From NCBI GenBank assembly GCA_023263015.1, contig JALQXV010000024.1:1-13261 (forward strand): a DNA stretch of 13,261 bases, given 5' to 3'. Position numbers and translations under genes: made by a program. Source of the DNA: Candidatus Saccharimonadia bacterium (GTDB taxonomy: Bacteria > Patescibacteriota > Saccharimonadia > Saccharimonadales > 2-12-FULL-41-12). The notes under the pieces were generated by a model. It was not told the origin of the DNA, made no database searches, and was given only the letters and a program-made list of their open reading frames with translations. Each line of letters starts with the position of its first letter. Position 1 is the stretch's first letter. Below, piece by piece: positions 6,347-13,041 of this stretch.

Positions 6347-8017
6347 ATGAACGAATTTCGAAATAAACAACCAAATCAAGGGAGGCGATCGTCCAACAAT
6401 TCGTTAGACGGTTTTGCACAACCAACACGGGGCCGGCGACCAGAAGGATCAATTGGGCGAACTAAGCCTAAAAGCTCCGACAGTATGCTTGGAGACTTTT
6501 CTGCTAAAGAAGGTCTAAACCCGCGCAGTCGTCCTGTTAACGAACCGCACCCTCATAAAGCCAAGCCATCTTTTGACGATGAGCCGATTGTTGTTAGCAA
6601 AAAGAAGAAGCGTAGCATTTGGCCGTTCCGTCGCAAGAATAAACCGCCAATGTCTAAAAAGCGCAAAATTATAACCGGTATTCTTATATTCTTATTCCTT
6701 GTACTGGGCATTGGCGGCTTTTTGGCGCTTAAAGGCTACATTAACTTACATAAGGTTCTTAAGGGTGGTGGTGGAGCCGCAGCACTTGAGTCTAACGTTG
6801 ACCCAAGCAAGCTTAAAGGCGAAGGTGATGGACGTGTAAACATTCTGCTCCTTGGTCGTGGCGGTGATGAGAACGACGCACCTGACCTAACCGACACTAT
6901 TATCGTTGCCAGTATTGACCCAATTGCTAATGAAGCAGTTCTGTTTAGTATTCCGCGTGACTTATATGTTCCGGTTTCGGGTAGTGGTTCAATGAAGATA
7001 AATGCTGCTTTTGCGACAGGTAAGAACGCCGAGTTATCTAAAGTTAATTCCAAGCAACGCAATACTCCTGAAAACCAGAAGAAGGGCGATGAAGCTGGCT
7101 TTACAAAGCTAGAAGAAACTATCGAAACTAACCTTGGCGTAAATATTCACTATCATACGCTCGTTGACTTTGCAGCCTTTAGACAAGCTGTCGACACCGT
7201 AGGGGGTATTGATATTAATGTACCAAGTCCGGTAGCTGAAAACATGCGCATCGATGGTAAGCCATACCGACTTGATGTAAAAGCAGGGCAGCAACACATG
7301 GACGGCTTTAAGGCGTTAGCTTACTCACGTACCCGTCACACCAGTGCACGTGGTGACTTTGATCGTGCTGAACGTCAGCGACTAGTTATTATTGCGCTCA
7401 AAGAAAAGATTTTGTCAGCAGGTACATTCTCGAACCCAGCCAAGATATCTAGCTTGCTTGATAACCTTGGAAGTCACGTGACAACCAACTTTAGCCTAGA
7501 AGACATGAAGCGTTTGTACCAACTTGGCGGTCAAATTAGCCAACAAAAAATCACATCTGTTGGGCTCGCAGATCCACCAAATAACTTTGTCGTCACCGAT
7601 TCCATTGCTGGACAGTCGGTTGTCGTGCCGCGTGCTGGCGTAGGCAAATACACCGAAATCAAAGCATATCTACGAAACGTTCTTAAGGACAGCTATATTA
7701 AGAATGAGAACGCTAATGTAATGGTATTGAACGGTACAGGGACCGCAGGTTTAGCGACTCAAAAAGCCGACGAACTAAAGGGTTACGGCTACAACGTAGG
7801 TACTGTTGATAACGCTCCGACTCGTGCGTATACCAAGACAGTAATTGTTGATTTGCGCAACGGAAGCAAGAAGTATACCAAGAATTATCTAGAAAAACGC
7901 TACGGCGTCAGCGCTGTTACGGCATTACCAGACACAACAATACAGCCAGGAGTGGCAGATTTTGTTATAATAATTGGTAATGATCAAGCAAACTCTGCTG
8001 CGAGTACGACTCGATAG
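6347..8017 (+). CDS. LytR-CpsA-Psr (LCP) family cell-wall glycopolymer ligase
   Basis: LCP proteins transfer lipid-linked glycopolymers to peptidoglycan on the outer face of the membrane. The 556-aa protein has a very basic, probably disordered cytoplasmic tail (1-107, with KKKKRSIWPFRRKNK), one membrane span (about 108-128), the LCP domain (about 160-360) and a LytR_C-type domain (about 455-545, VMVLNGTGTAGLA...LKGYGYNVGTV). LCP landmarks are NILLLGRGG, TDTIIVASIDP, SIPRDLYV (R204, D205), the VDFAAFRQAVDTVGGIDINV block and YSRTRH...DFDRAERQ (R328, R330, D339, R340, R343), so the phosphate-binding arginines appear present. The ATG at 6347 has no visible Shine-Dalgarno sequence. The next gene starts 41 bp downstream with its own Shine-Dalgarno, indicating a two-gene operon. 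A teichoic-acid-like substrate is not established for this lineage; it may link other surface polysaccharide. Confidence 0.93.
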   Translation: MNEFRNKQPNQGRRSSNNSLDGFAQPTRGRRPEGSIGRTKPKSSDSMLGDFSAKEGLNPRSRPVNEPHPHKAKPSFDDEPIVVSKKKKRSIWPFRRKNKPPMSKKRKIITGILIFLFLVLGIGGFLALKGYINLHKVLKGGGGAAALESNVDPSKLKGEGDGRVNILLLGRGGDENDAPDLTDTIIVASIDPIANEAVLFSIPRDLYVPVSGSGSMKINAAFATGKNAELSKVNSKQRNTPENQKKGDEAGFTKLEETIETNLGVNIHYHTLVDFAAFRQAVDTVGGIDINVPSPVAENMRIDGKPYRLDVKAGQQHMDGFKALAYSRTRHTSARGDFDRAERQRLVIIALKEKILSAGTFSNPAKISSLLDNLGSHVTTNFSLEDMKRLYQLGGQISQQKITSVGLADPPNNFVVTDSIAGQSVVVPRAGVGKYTEIKAYLRNVLKDSYIKNENANVMVLNGTGTAGLATQKADELKGYGYNVGTVDNAPTRAYTKTVIVDLRNGSKKYTKNYLEKRYGVSAVTALPDTTIQPGVADFVIIIGNDQANSAASTTR

Positions 8018-8058
8018 GTTGTACGCACAGACATTTACCGATTTAGTGGAGAACAGTC

Positions 8059-8811
8059 GTGGTTAAAAAACTTGCTGGCAAAATTAAGCCTAAGCGCGGG
8101 TTCGCCCATCTTTTTCATATAAGCCTTGTGGCCATAATGCCTATCTTGGTCTATGTTTTTGTGCGCCTTGAGCTGCCGATTGTCGCTTTTGCAATCATAT
8201 TGCTCAGTAAATGGCGTATCTTTGCGGTTCGACCACGTCACTGGCCAGCTCACTTCCGGACCAATGCGGTTGATATTATCTTTGGTTTATCAGTTTTAGC
8301 TTTTATGACCAACACCTCATCAATGGGTCTACAGATCCTTTGGGTGGTTATATTTGAACTATGGCTTCTGTATATTAAGCCCGGCACGAGCGCGTTTTTG
8401 GTATCTATACAGGCATTGATCGCTCAGATCATGGGGCTAACTGCTATTTTCATCGCTTTTGAAACAGCAGGTGCGGCAGTGTATATGCTGCTGGCGGCGT
8501 CGATTCTGTACTTCTCGGCACGACATTACTTCGGTAGTTTTGAGGAGCCATACTACAATGCTTACAGCTTATCATGGGCAACGGTCGGTGCTAGCGTAGT
8601 CTGGGTGTTAAGCCACTGGCTACTGTTTATTGGCCCAGTTGCACAGCCTGCTATCCTGCTCGGAATTTTAAGCTACGGCCTAGGTTCGTTGTACTACCTG
8701 CACGAAACAGATCGACTTTCAAAACTAATCCAGTGGCAAGTTACTTTTGTCATGCTCATAGCGGTCGTTGGCTTACTATTGGTTGGTAAATGGACGGTTA
8801 GTGGGCTGTAA
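8059..8811 (+). CDS. Polytopic membrane protein of unknown function
   Basis: I do not recognise a family with an assigned role. The start is GTG 8059, supported by GGAGA (8048-8052) 6 nt upstream. The protein has 250 aa with a basic N-terminus (MVKKLAGKIKPKR) and about eight or nine hydrophobic segments (roughly 17-36, 38-53, 70-87, 89-107, 111-133, 136-153, 168-191, 196-214, 224-245). The positive loop KWRIFAVRPRHWPAHFRTN (51-69) and the Tyr-rich acidic loop RHYFGSFEEPYYNAY (155-169) would be the conserved places to look for function. It lies 41 bp downstream of the LCP gene on the same strand, so a role in surface-polymer assembly or export is a guilt-by-association inference. I see no nucleotide-binding, transporter or glycosyltransferase signature. 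Confidence 0.85.
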   Translation: MVKKLAGKIKPKRGFAHLFHISLVAIMPILVYVFVRLELPIVAFAIILLSKWRIFAVRPRHWPAHFRTNAVDIIFGLSVLAFMTNTSSMGLQILWVVIFELWLLYIKPGTSAFLVSIQALIAQIMGLTAIFIAFETAGAAVYMLLAASILYFSARHYFGSFEEPYYNAYSLSWATVGASVVWVLSHWLLFIGPVAQPAILLGILSYGLGSLYYLHETDRLSKLIQWQVTFVMLIAVVGLLLVGKWTVSGL

Positions 8812-8841
8812 AAACTCAGTGTTTTCTCAGGAATAGTTCGC

Positions 8842-8847
8842 TATAAT
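8842..8847 (+). promoter_or_regulatory. htrA promoter -10, leaderless geometry
   Basis: Perfect TATAAT ending exactly 8 nt before ATG 8856. The in-frame ATG at 8850 is only 2 nt past the hexamer and would lie upstream of the transcription start, so 8856 is the likely initiator on a leaderless mRNA. The -35 region is poor and no Shine-Dalgarno sequence is present. Confidence 0.65.
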
Positions 8848-8855
8848 AAATGCTT

Positions 8856-10112
8856 ATGAATGAAGATCCAAAGTCGACTCAACAATCTCCTGTTCCACCA
8901 GCTACAGCGCCGTTAAACTACCAGCTTCCAGCGCATGCAGCTAGCCCCAAAAATTCACACGACATTCCAAATCGTCAACGAGTAACAGCTCTTTTATTGC
9001 TGGTAATTTTTAGTACCAGCTTCGGCTTTGCTGGCGGTTATTTTGGCGGACGGGCTGACAATGGTTCAGCAAGAAACACTGCCGAAGTTCAGCGCCAAAC
9101 CATTAGTAACGAAAGTGAATTAATTACACAGATTGCTAGAGATGTTTCACCGAGTGTTGTATCGGTTAACGTCACGAGTCAGGGCGTGCAGAGCACAATG
9201 TTTGGCACCGGTAGGGCGGTTGAACGCCAAAGTGCTGGAACAGGCATAATTTTCGACGCTGACAAAGGGTACATTATTACTAACCGCCACGTTATTCCTG
9301 CTGGCACTACATCGGTCAGCGTGACGCTATCAGACGGGACCGAATTACCTAACGTCGAAGTTATTGGTCGCACTAACGATAGCGACACTCTCGACGTGGC
9401 TTTCTTAAAAGTGACCGACAAAAAAGGTAAAGACCTTAAAGCTGCCAAGCTCGGCGATTCATCAAAGATTCAAGTTGGCGAAAAAGTCATCGCTATCGGT
9501 AACGCATTAGGTCAATTCCAAAATACTGTAACCTCTGGCATTATTTCTGGATATGGCCGAAGTGTCGAAGCAGGCGATGAAACTAGCAGTGAAACACTTC
9601 AGAACCTCTTCCAAACCGACACTGCTATTAACGAAGGTAATTCTGGCGGACCACTTGTAAACATCAACGGCGAAGTAATCGGTATTAATACCGCAATCGC
9701 TGGTGGCGACGCGCAAAACGTAGGCTTTGCGATTCCAATTAATGATGTTCAGGGTCTAGTAAAAAGCGTTCTAAAAGAAGGCAAACTGCTTCGACCATAC
9801 CTCGGCGTACGCTATGTATCGTTAACAGATGAGTACGCTTACCAGTACAATCTCTCAACTAAGCGCGGCGCTTACATTGTGTCTGGCCGAGCTGGGCAAG
9901 CCTCGATTGTAAACAATAGTCCTGCTCAAAAAGCTGGCCTTAAGGAAAAAGATATTATTACAAAGATCGGCGATACCACCATCGACGAAAAAAATAGCCT
10001 AATCTCAGTACTTGGTCGTTCATCGGTTGGTGACAAAGTTTCGCTTACTGTTGTCCGCGACGGCAAAGAACAAAAAGTCGACGTGACGCTAGAAGCAGCG
10101 CCACAAAACTAA
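8856..10112 (+). CDS. HtrA/DegP-family membrane-anchored serine protease
   Basis: Envelope quality-control protease (trypsin-like S1C) acting outside the membrane. From the ATG at 8856 it has 418 aa: a Pro-rich, probably disordered N-terminus (1-40), one membrane anchor (about 43-62, ALLLLVIFSTSFGFAGGYFG), a protease domain (about 88-305) with His145 in TNRHVI, Asp180 in TLDVAFLKV and Ser263 in GNSGGPLV, and a single PDZ domain (about 315-412, with SPAQKAGLKEKDIITKIGD). The catalytic triad is intact. A start at ATG 8850 would add M-L but lies too close to the TATAAT to be transcribed. The single anchor plus one PDZ resembles Gram-positive HtrA rather than periplasmic DegP. The gene is monocistronic and its stop is only 2 bp from the convergent prmC stop, with no terminator seen. 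Probable substrates are misfolded exported proteins such as the large surface fibre (inference). Confidence 0.94.
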   Translation: MNEDPKSTQQSPVPPATAPLNYQLPAHAASPKNSHDIPNRQRVTALLLLVIFSTSFGFAGGYFGGRADNGSARNTAEVQRQTISNESELITQIARDVSPSVVSVNVTSQGVQSTMFGTGRAVERQSAGTGIIFDADKGYIITNRHVIPAGTTSVSVTLSDGTELPNVEVIGRTNDSDTLDVAFLKVTDKKGKDLKAAKLGDSSKIQVGEKVIAIGNALGQFQNTVTSGIISGYGRSVEAGDETSSETLQNLFQTDTAINEGNSGGPLVNINGEVIGINTAIAGGDAQNVGFAIPINDVQGLVKSVLKEGKLLRPYLGVRYVSLTDEYAYQYNLSTKRGAYIVSGRAGQASIVNNSPAQKAGLKEKDIITKIGDTTIDEKNSLISVLGRSSVGDKVSLTVVRDGKEQKVDVTLEAAPQN

Positions 10113-10114
10113 GC

Positions 10115-10933
10115 CTAAACGTTCCGACCCTTATCAATCGTAAACATTTGCACTAAAACGTCAGTACGGACCAGTTTATAGCCAGCATTCTTAGCTAAAG
10201 TTTCTAACGAACCATGCTGTGATTCCAGCGCCTCGGTTAACACGTAGCGTGGTCGTCGTTCAAGTTTACGAACTTGCTTCCAGAACTTACGGTAATGACT
10301 TAAGCCATCAATTCCAGAAAATAGTGCTAACGCTGGCTCCTGCGTAATCTCTGGGCTGGTAACTAACTTTCGGGGTACGTACGGCAAATTAGCCAGTATA
10401 ATATCGTAATTAAAATGAAGGTCGCTTAACAGATCGGCTTCGTAATACTGTAGTGCTAAGCCATTATGTCGGCCGTTATAGTTGGCTACTCCAAGCGCGG
10501 CCGAATCAATATCGTATAGGTGTACCGTTGCTTCGGGGTATTCAAGGGCGGTAGTAATACCAATGCAGCCCGAACCTGTTCCAATATCGGCAATCCACGG
10601 CATTTCTAGGTCAATTGTTTTAACAAGGTCAATAAAACTTTCGGACTCAGGGCGGGGGATCAATACGTGCGAATTAACCATAAAGTTGCGCCCGTAGAAT
10701 TCACAAAAGCCGCGGATATAAGCTAGCGGCGTTCGATTAAGCCGTTTTTTTAGTAATCGCTCAAGCTCTCGTATCTGCAAATCATCAAGTTTGTACTCGG
10801 GGTGGGTATGTACCCATGATTTATCAGTTTCAAAGAAGTCGGCTAGCAGTACCAGCGCGTCGGTACGTCCATTAGGAACGTCGGCATCACGCAAACGAAC
10901 CATAGATTCAACCAGCCATTCAGCAATTGTCAT
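10115..10933 (-). CDS. prmC: PrmC, N5-glutamine methyltransferase of release factors
   Basis: SAM-dependent enzyme that methylates the Gln of the GGQ motif in release factors, raising termination efficiency. It has 272 aa: an N-terminal helical domain (1-85, with RTPLAYIRGFCEFYG), IPRPES (92-97), the SAM-binding loop DIGTGSGCIGI (116-126), an acidic ribose-binding position (LYDID, 139-143) and the target-Gln pocket at 182-185. The last reads NLPY, whereas the usual family motif is NPPY. The EPALALFSGIDGLSHYR block (199-215) is typical of PrmC and separates it from other N6/N5 methyltransferases. It starts 6 bp after prfA, its substrate gene, with an AGGAA ribosome-binding sequence (10947-10943) inside the prfA 3' end, so the two are co-transcribed and probably coupled. 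Confidence 0.93.
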   Translation of the reverse strand: MTIAEWLVESMVRLRDADVPNGRTDALVLLADFFETDKSWVHTHPEYKLDDLQIRELERLLKKRLNRTPLAYIRGFCEFYGRNFMVNSHVLIPRPESESFIDLVKTIDLEMPWIADIGTGSGCIGITTALEYPEATVHLYDIDSAALGVANYNGRHNGLALQYYEADLLSDLHFNYDIILANLPYVPRKLVTSPEITQEPALALFSGIDGLSHYRKFWKQVRKLERRPRYVLTEALESQHGSLETLAKNAGYKLVRTDVLVQMFTIDKGRNV

Positions 10934-10939
10934 GGTCGA

Positions 10940-11992
10940 CTATTCCTGACTAATAAGCTCGCGCTCATACTGCGCCAACTGTTCCACGATGTCGTTAATA
11001 TCACCGTCCATAGCGGCCGGTATATTGCTTCTTGAATAGCCAATACGGTGATCAGTAATACGGTCCTGAGGGAAGTTATAGGTACGAATTTTTTCGGAGC
11101 GGTCACCTGAGCCAATTAACTTGCGTCGGGCATCAGACAACTTCTGCGCTTCTTCATCAATTTTGGCTTGTAGTAAGCGCGAACGTAGCACGCTCATAGC
11201 TTTTTCTTTGTTCTTAATCTGCGACTTTTCGTCTTGGTTGGTTACTACCAAGCCAGTCGGCAAGTGAGTAATACGCACAGCAGAATCGGTTGTGTTAACA
11301 GACTGTCCGCCGTGGCCTCCAGCTCGGTAGACGTCAACTTTTAAGTCATTCGGCTTAATCTCAATATCTGTTTCTTCGGCTTCAGGCATGACAGCAACGG
11401 TAACTGTACTCGTATGAACGCGACCCTGAGATTCGGTTGCAGGAATGCGCTGTACTCGGTGAACACCAGCCTCAAATTTTAAGTTCTTATAGGCAAAATC
11501 GCCATTAACTTCAAAAACTACTTCTTTCAAGCCACCGGTGTCGTTAGGACTATCGCTAACGTGAACCATTTTAAAGCCATTAGATTCGGCCCAACGGCCG
11601 TACATGCGGTACAGTTCGCTTGCAAACAAGCTAGCTTCGTCGCCACCAGCCGCTGCTCGTATTTCTATGACTGCATTACGCTCATCATTCGGATCTTTTG
11701 GAGTTAGTGCATCTTCTAGGGCTGCTGAGTTTGCTTCGGTTGCAGCTTGCAGATCGGTCAACTCTAGTTCGGCTAGCTCGGCTAATTCGCCACCAGCTTC
11801 AATCATTTCCTGAGCAGCTTGTAGCTCGCTCGCTAAGCGCTTGGATTCGGTAAATAGCGCTAAAGTGTCTTCAAGATACTTTTGGCGTCGGGCTAATTTA
11901 GGGTAGGCAGGATCACTATAAATAGAGGGGTCTTGTAACTGAGTCTGTAGTTCCTCAAGTTCTTTCCGGAATGCCTGTTCTTTTTCTTGCAT
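10940..11992 (-). CDS. prfA: Peptide chain release factor 1
   Basis: Class I release factor for UAA and UAG. I start it at ATG 11992 (MQEKEQAFRK, 350 aa, family-typical). The frame runs on to 12067, but that part crosses the promoter: a -10 TATACT ends exactly 8 nt before this ATG. It has an N-terminal helical domain (1-105), the acidic/GGDE region AAAGGDEASLFA (113-124), the codon-recognition tripeptide Pro184-Ala185-Thr186 in RIPATESQGRVHTS that marks RF1 rather than RF2, and the catalytic loop RAGGHGGQSVNTTDSAVR with Gln230 of GGQ as the PrmC target. All 12 genes with visible ends in the window stop with codons this factor reads. It is first in a two-gene operon with prmC. Confidence 0.95.
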   Translation of the reverse strand: MQEKEQAFRKELEELQTQLQDPSIYSDPAYPKLARRQKYLEDTLALFTESKRLASELQAAQEMIEAGGELAELAELELTDLQAATEANSAALEDALTPKDPNDERNAVIEIRAAAGGDEASLFASELYRMYGRWAESNGFKMVHVSDSPNDTGGLKEVVFEVNGDFAYKNLKFEAGVHRVQRIPATESQGRVHTSTVTVAVMPEAEETDIEIKPNDLKVDVYRAGGHGGQSVNTTDSAVRITHLPTGLVVTNQDEKSQIKNKEKAMSVLRSRLLQAKIDEEAQKLSDARRKLIGSGDRSEKIRTYNFPQDRITDHRIGYSRSNIPAAMDGDINDIVEQLAQYERELISQE

Positions 11993-12000
11993 AGATATAT

Positions 12001-12029
12001 AGTATATCACCTCTGTTAAGAAGTTGTAA
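12001..12029 (-). promoter_or_regulatory. prfA-prmC promoter, leaderless geometry
   Basis: Minus strand: TTACAA (12029-12024), a 17-bp spacer, then TATACT (12006-12001), followed by exactly 8 nt and the prfA ATG. The predicted RNA begins at or next to the start codon; no Shine-Dalgarno sequence exists. Confidence 0.6.
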
Positions 12030-12059
12030 CCACAAGCAATTTTTAAAATGCCCGACTGA

Positions 12060-12068
12060 TGGTACAAT
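12060..12068 (+). promoter_or_regulatory. Extended -10 promoter of the 134-aa membrane protein gene
   Basis: TGG-TACAAT, an extended -10, with a predicted start near 12075. It drives transcription away from the prfA promoter; both lie in a 104-bp divergent spacer. The -35 region is only a T-rich run. Confidence 0.5.
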
Positions 12069-12096
12069 TTGCGAGTTAATTAGGAGTTTATTAATT

Positions 12097-12501
12097 ATGC
12101 CAGTATCTCATACGCATAGTCACGCCGGAGCGAGTCCACTCGAAACCGGTCGTAGCTTTAAAATTTTTAACCGTGGTACTACGGCACTGCTTGGCGCTGG
12201 TGCAGCAGTCCTAGCTATCGCGGTTGGTAATCTTGACCCAAATGCAGGTGAGACTCGTGAAAAGCGCGATGCATTCGCAGTAGAAAAAGCTCGCGAAGCT
12301 CAGACCGCTAAGGCTCAACTTGGCGAAGGCCTAATCGGTGAAAAGCTCGACGCACGTGGCTTGATCGTAAATCCGGTCGAAGGTACATATGAGTTTACTC
12401 GTACCGTAGCAGAACGTGATGAGGTTTGTCGCGGTAGCTACGAAGTAGCTGACAGGGTTGCTGCAATGGTAGGCCCAATGGCTTGCGAAACCACTAAATA
12501 A
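12097..12501 (+). CDS. Small single-span membrane protein, hypothetical
   Basis: I do not recognise a family. It has 134 aa and starts at ATG 12097 with AGGAG (12082-12086) 10 nt upstream. The N-terminus holds a His-rich stretch (MPVSHTHSHAG) followed by a basic region and one hydrophobic segment (about 28-45, TTALLGAGAAVLAIAVG). Then comes a charged helical stretch rich in Ala, Glu, Lys and Arg (about 50-75, GETREKRDAFAVEKAREAQ), and a C-terminal part with two Cys (CRGSYEV and MACETTK) that could pair if exported. It may be a membrane-anchored protein with a short extracytoplasmic domain, N-in by the positive-inside rule. It lies between rpmE and prfA on the opposite strand, in a neighbourhood where those genes are often close together in bacteria, and is bounded by its own promoter and terminator. 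Confidence 0.8.
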   Translation: MPVSHTHSHAGASPLETGRSFKIFNRGTTALLGAGAAVLAIAVGNLDPNAGETREKRDAFAVEKAREAQTAKAQLGEGLIGEKLDARGLIVNPVEGTYEFTRTVAERDEVCRGSYEVADRVAAMVGPMACETTK

Positions 12502-12517
12502 AAAACAACTAAACAAA

Positions 12518-12543
12518 AAAAGACCCTCGTACGAGGGTCTTTT
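12518..12543. terminator. Bidirectional Rho-independent terminator
   Basis: Perfect palindrome with 13-nt arms centred between 12530 and 12531 (core GACCCTCG/CGAGGGTC), flanked by an A-run on the left and T-run on the right, so it works on both strands. It lies 16 nt past the plus-strand stop at 12501 and 16 nt past the rpmE stop at 12560, and is shared by the convergent genes. Confidence 0.9.
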
Positions 12544-12559
12544 AAATTTACTGCTTAAA

Positions 12560-12889
12560 TTAGCGGCCGAGTTTTTGAGCTTCGTCTTTGCGAGCTTTTT
12601 CAGTTTTCGCGCCACGCTTGGCAGCTTCTTCGCGCTTTTTAGCAGCAGCTTCGGTGCGAGCCTTAAACTTATCAACGCGACCTTCGATGTCAACGAGCTT
12701 CTCTTGACCAGTAAAGAATGGGTGAGAGGCACTACTGATGTGTACCTTAACTACTGGGTATTCTTTACCGTCGGTGTGCTTAATAGTTTCGTCGGTTTTA
12801 ACAGTCGACATCATTAGGAATGATGTGCCGTTTGATAGGTCTTGAAAAACTACTGGGCGGTAGTTAGTCGGGTGAATATCTTTTTTCAT
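12560..12889 (-). CDS. rpmE: 50S ribosomal protein L31, type B
   Basis: Ribosomal protein bL31, which bridges the large and small subunits. The first 77 residues match the zinc-free (type B, C-minus) form: KDIHPTNYRPVVFQD, DETIKHTDGKEYPVVKVHI, SSASHPFFTGQEKLVD, GRVDKFKAR, and no CxxC zinc motif. The protein is 109 aa, about 25-30 residues longer than the usual type B length, because of a Lys/Ala/Glu/Arg-rich tail (about 78-109) predicted to be helical or disordered. GGAG (12898-12895) lies 5 nt before the ATG. Transcription comes from a strong promoter near 13010, giving a leader of about 90 nt. The symbol rpmE2 or ykgM is used for type B in some genomes. Confidence 0.93.
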   Translation of the reverse strand: MKKDIHPTNYRPVVFQDLSNGTSFLMMSTVKTDETIKHTDGKEYPVVKVHISSASHPFFTGQEKLVDIEGRVDKFKARTEAAAKKREEAAKRGAKTEKARKDEAQKLGR

Positions 12890-12978
12890 GAGATCTCCGG
12901 CTCTTATACCTCCGGTCGGTTAGCTGAATGAGCCACGTTTCAGCAGTCGATATTTCCGGCTTAGAATTGATTAACTAA
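12890..12978 (-). promoter_or_regulatory. rpmE 5' leader with hairpin potential
   Basis: About 90 nt of untranslated RNA between the predicted transcription start (near 12978) and the rpmE ATG. It contains a 6-bp stem GCTGAA/TTCAGC (arms 12944-12939 and 12928-12923) with a 10-nt loop, and two copies of CCGGAG, the second including the Shine-Dalgarno sequence. Because CCGG is self-complementary, the two copies could pair and mask the ribosome-binding site, as expected of autogenous ribosomal-protein control (inference only). Confidence 0.35.
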
Positions 12979-12984
12979 GGGGTA

Positions 12985-13013
12985 ATTATACCTCAAATGC
13001 CCCAAACTTACAA
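12985..13013 (-). promoter_or_regulatory. rpmE promoter
   Basis: Minus strand: TTGTAA (13013-13008), a 17-bp spacer, then perfect TATAAT (12990-12985). This is one of the best sigma70-type promoters in the window, consistent with a ribosomal protein gene. Confidence 0.7.
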
Positions 13014-13041
13014 CAGTGCTGGAGCTGGCTTGTAATTACGT

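Noticed and set aside
7473..7482. GTCACGTGAC palindrome as a parS site for ParB
   Set aside because: It shares only the CACGTG core with the parS consensus TGTTTCACGTGAAACA; the flanks match at few positions and it lies inside the LCP coding sequence. Other CACGTG cores at 2919, 3247 and 7347 are no better.
11993..12067. Extension of prfA upstream to 12067
   Set aside because: Release factor 1 normally begins close to the MQEKEQAFRK segment; the extra 25 codons overlap the TATACT promoter and have no Shine-Dalgarno sequence.
12331..12732. 133-codon minus-strand frame across the terminator and rpmE
   Set aside because: It overlaps rpmE in another frame, runs through the bidirectional terminator and antisense to the 134-aa gene, and has low-complexity Lys/Leu content typical of a shadow frame.
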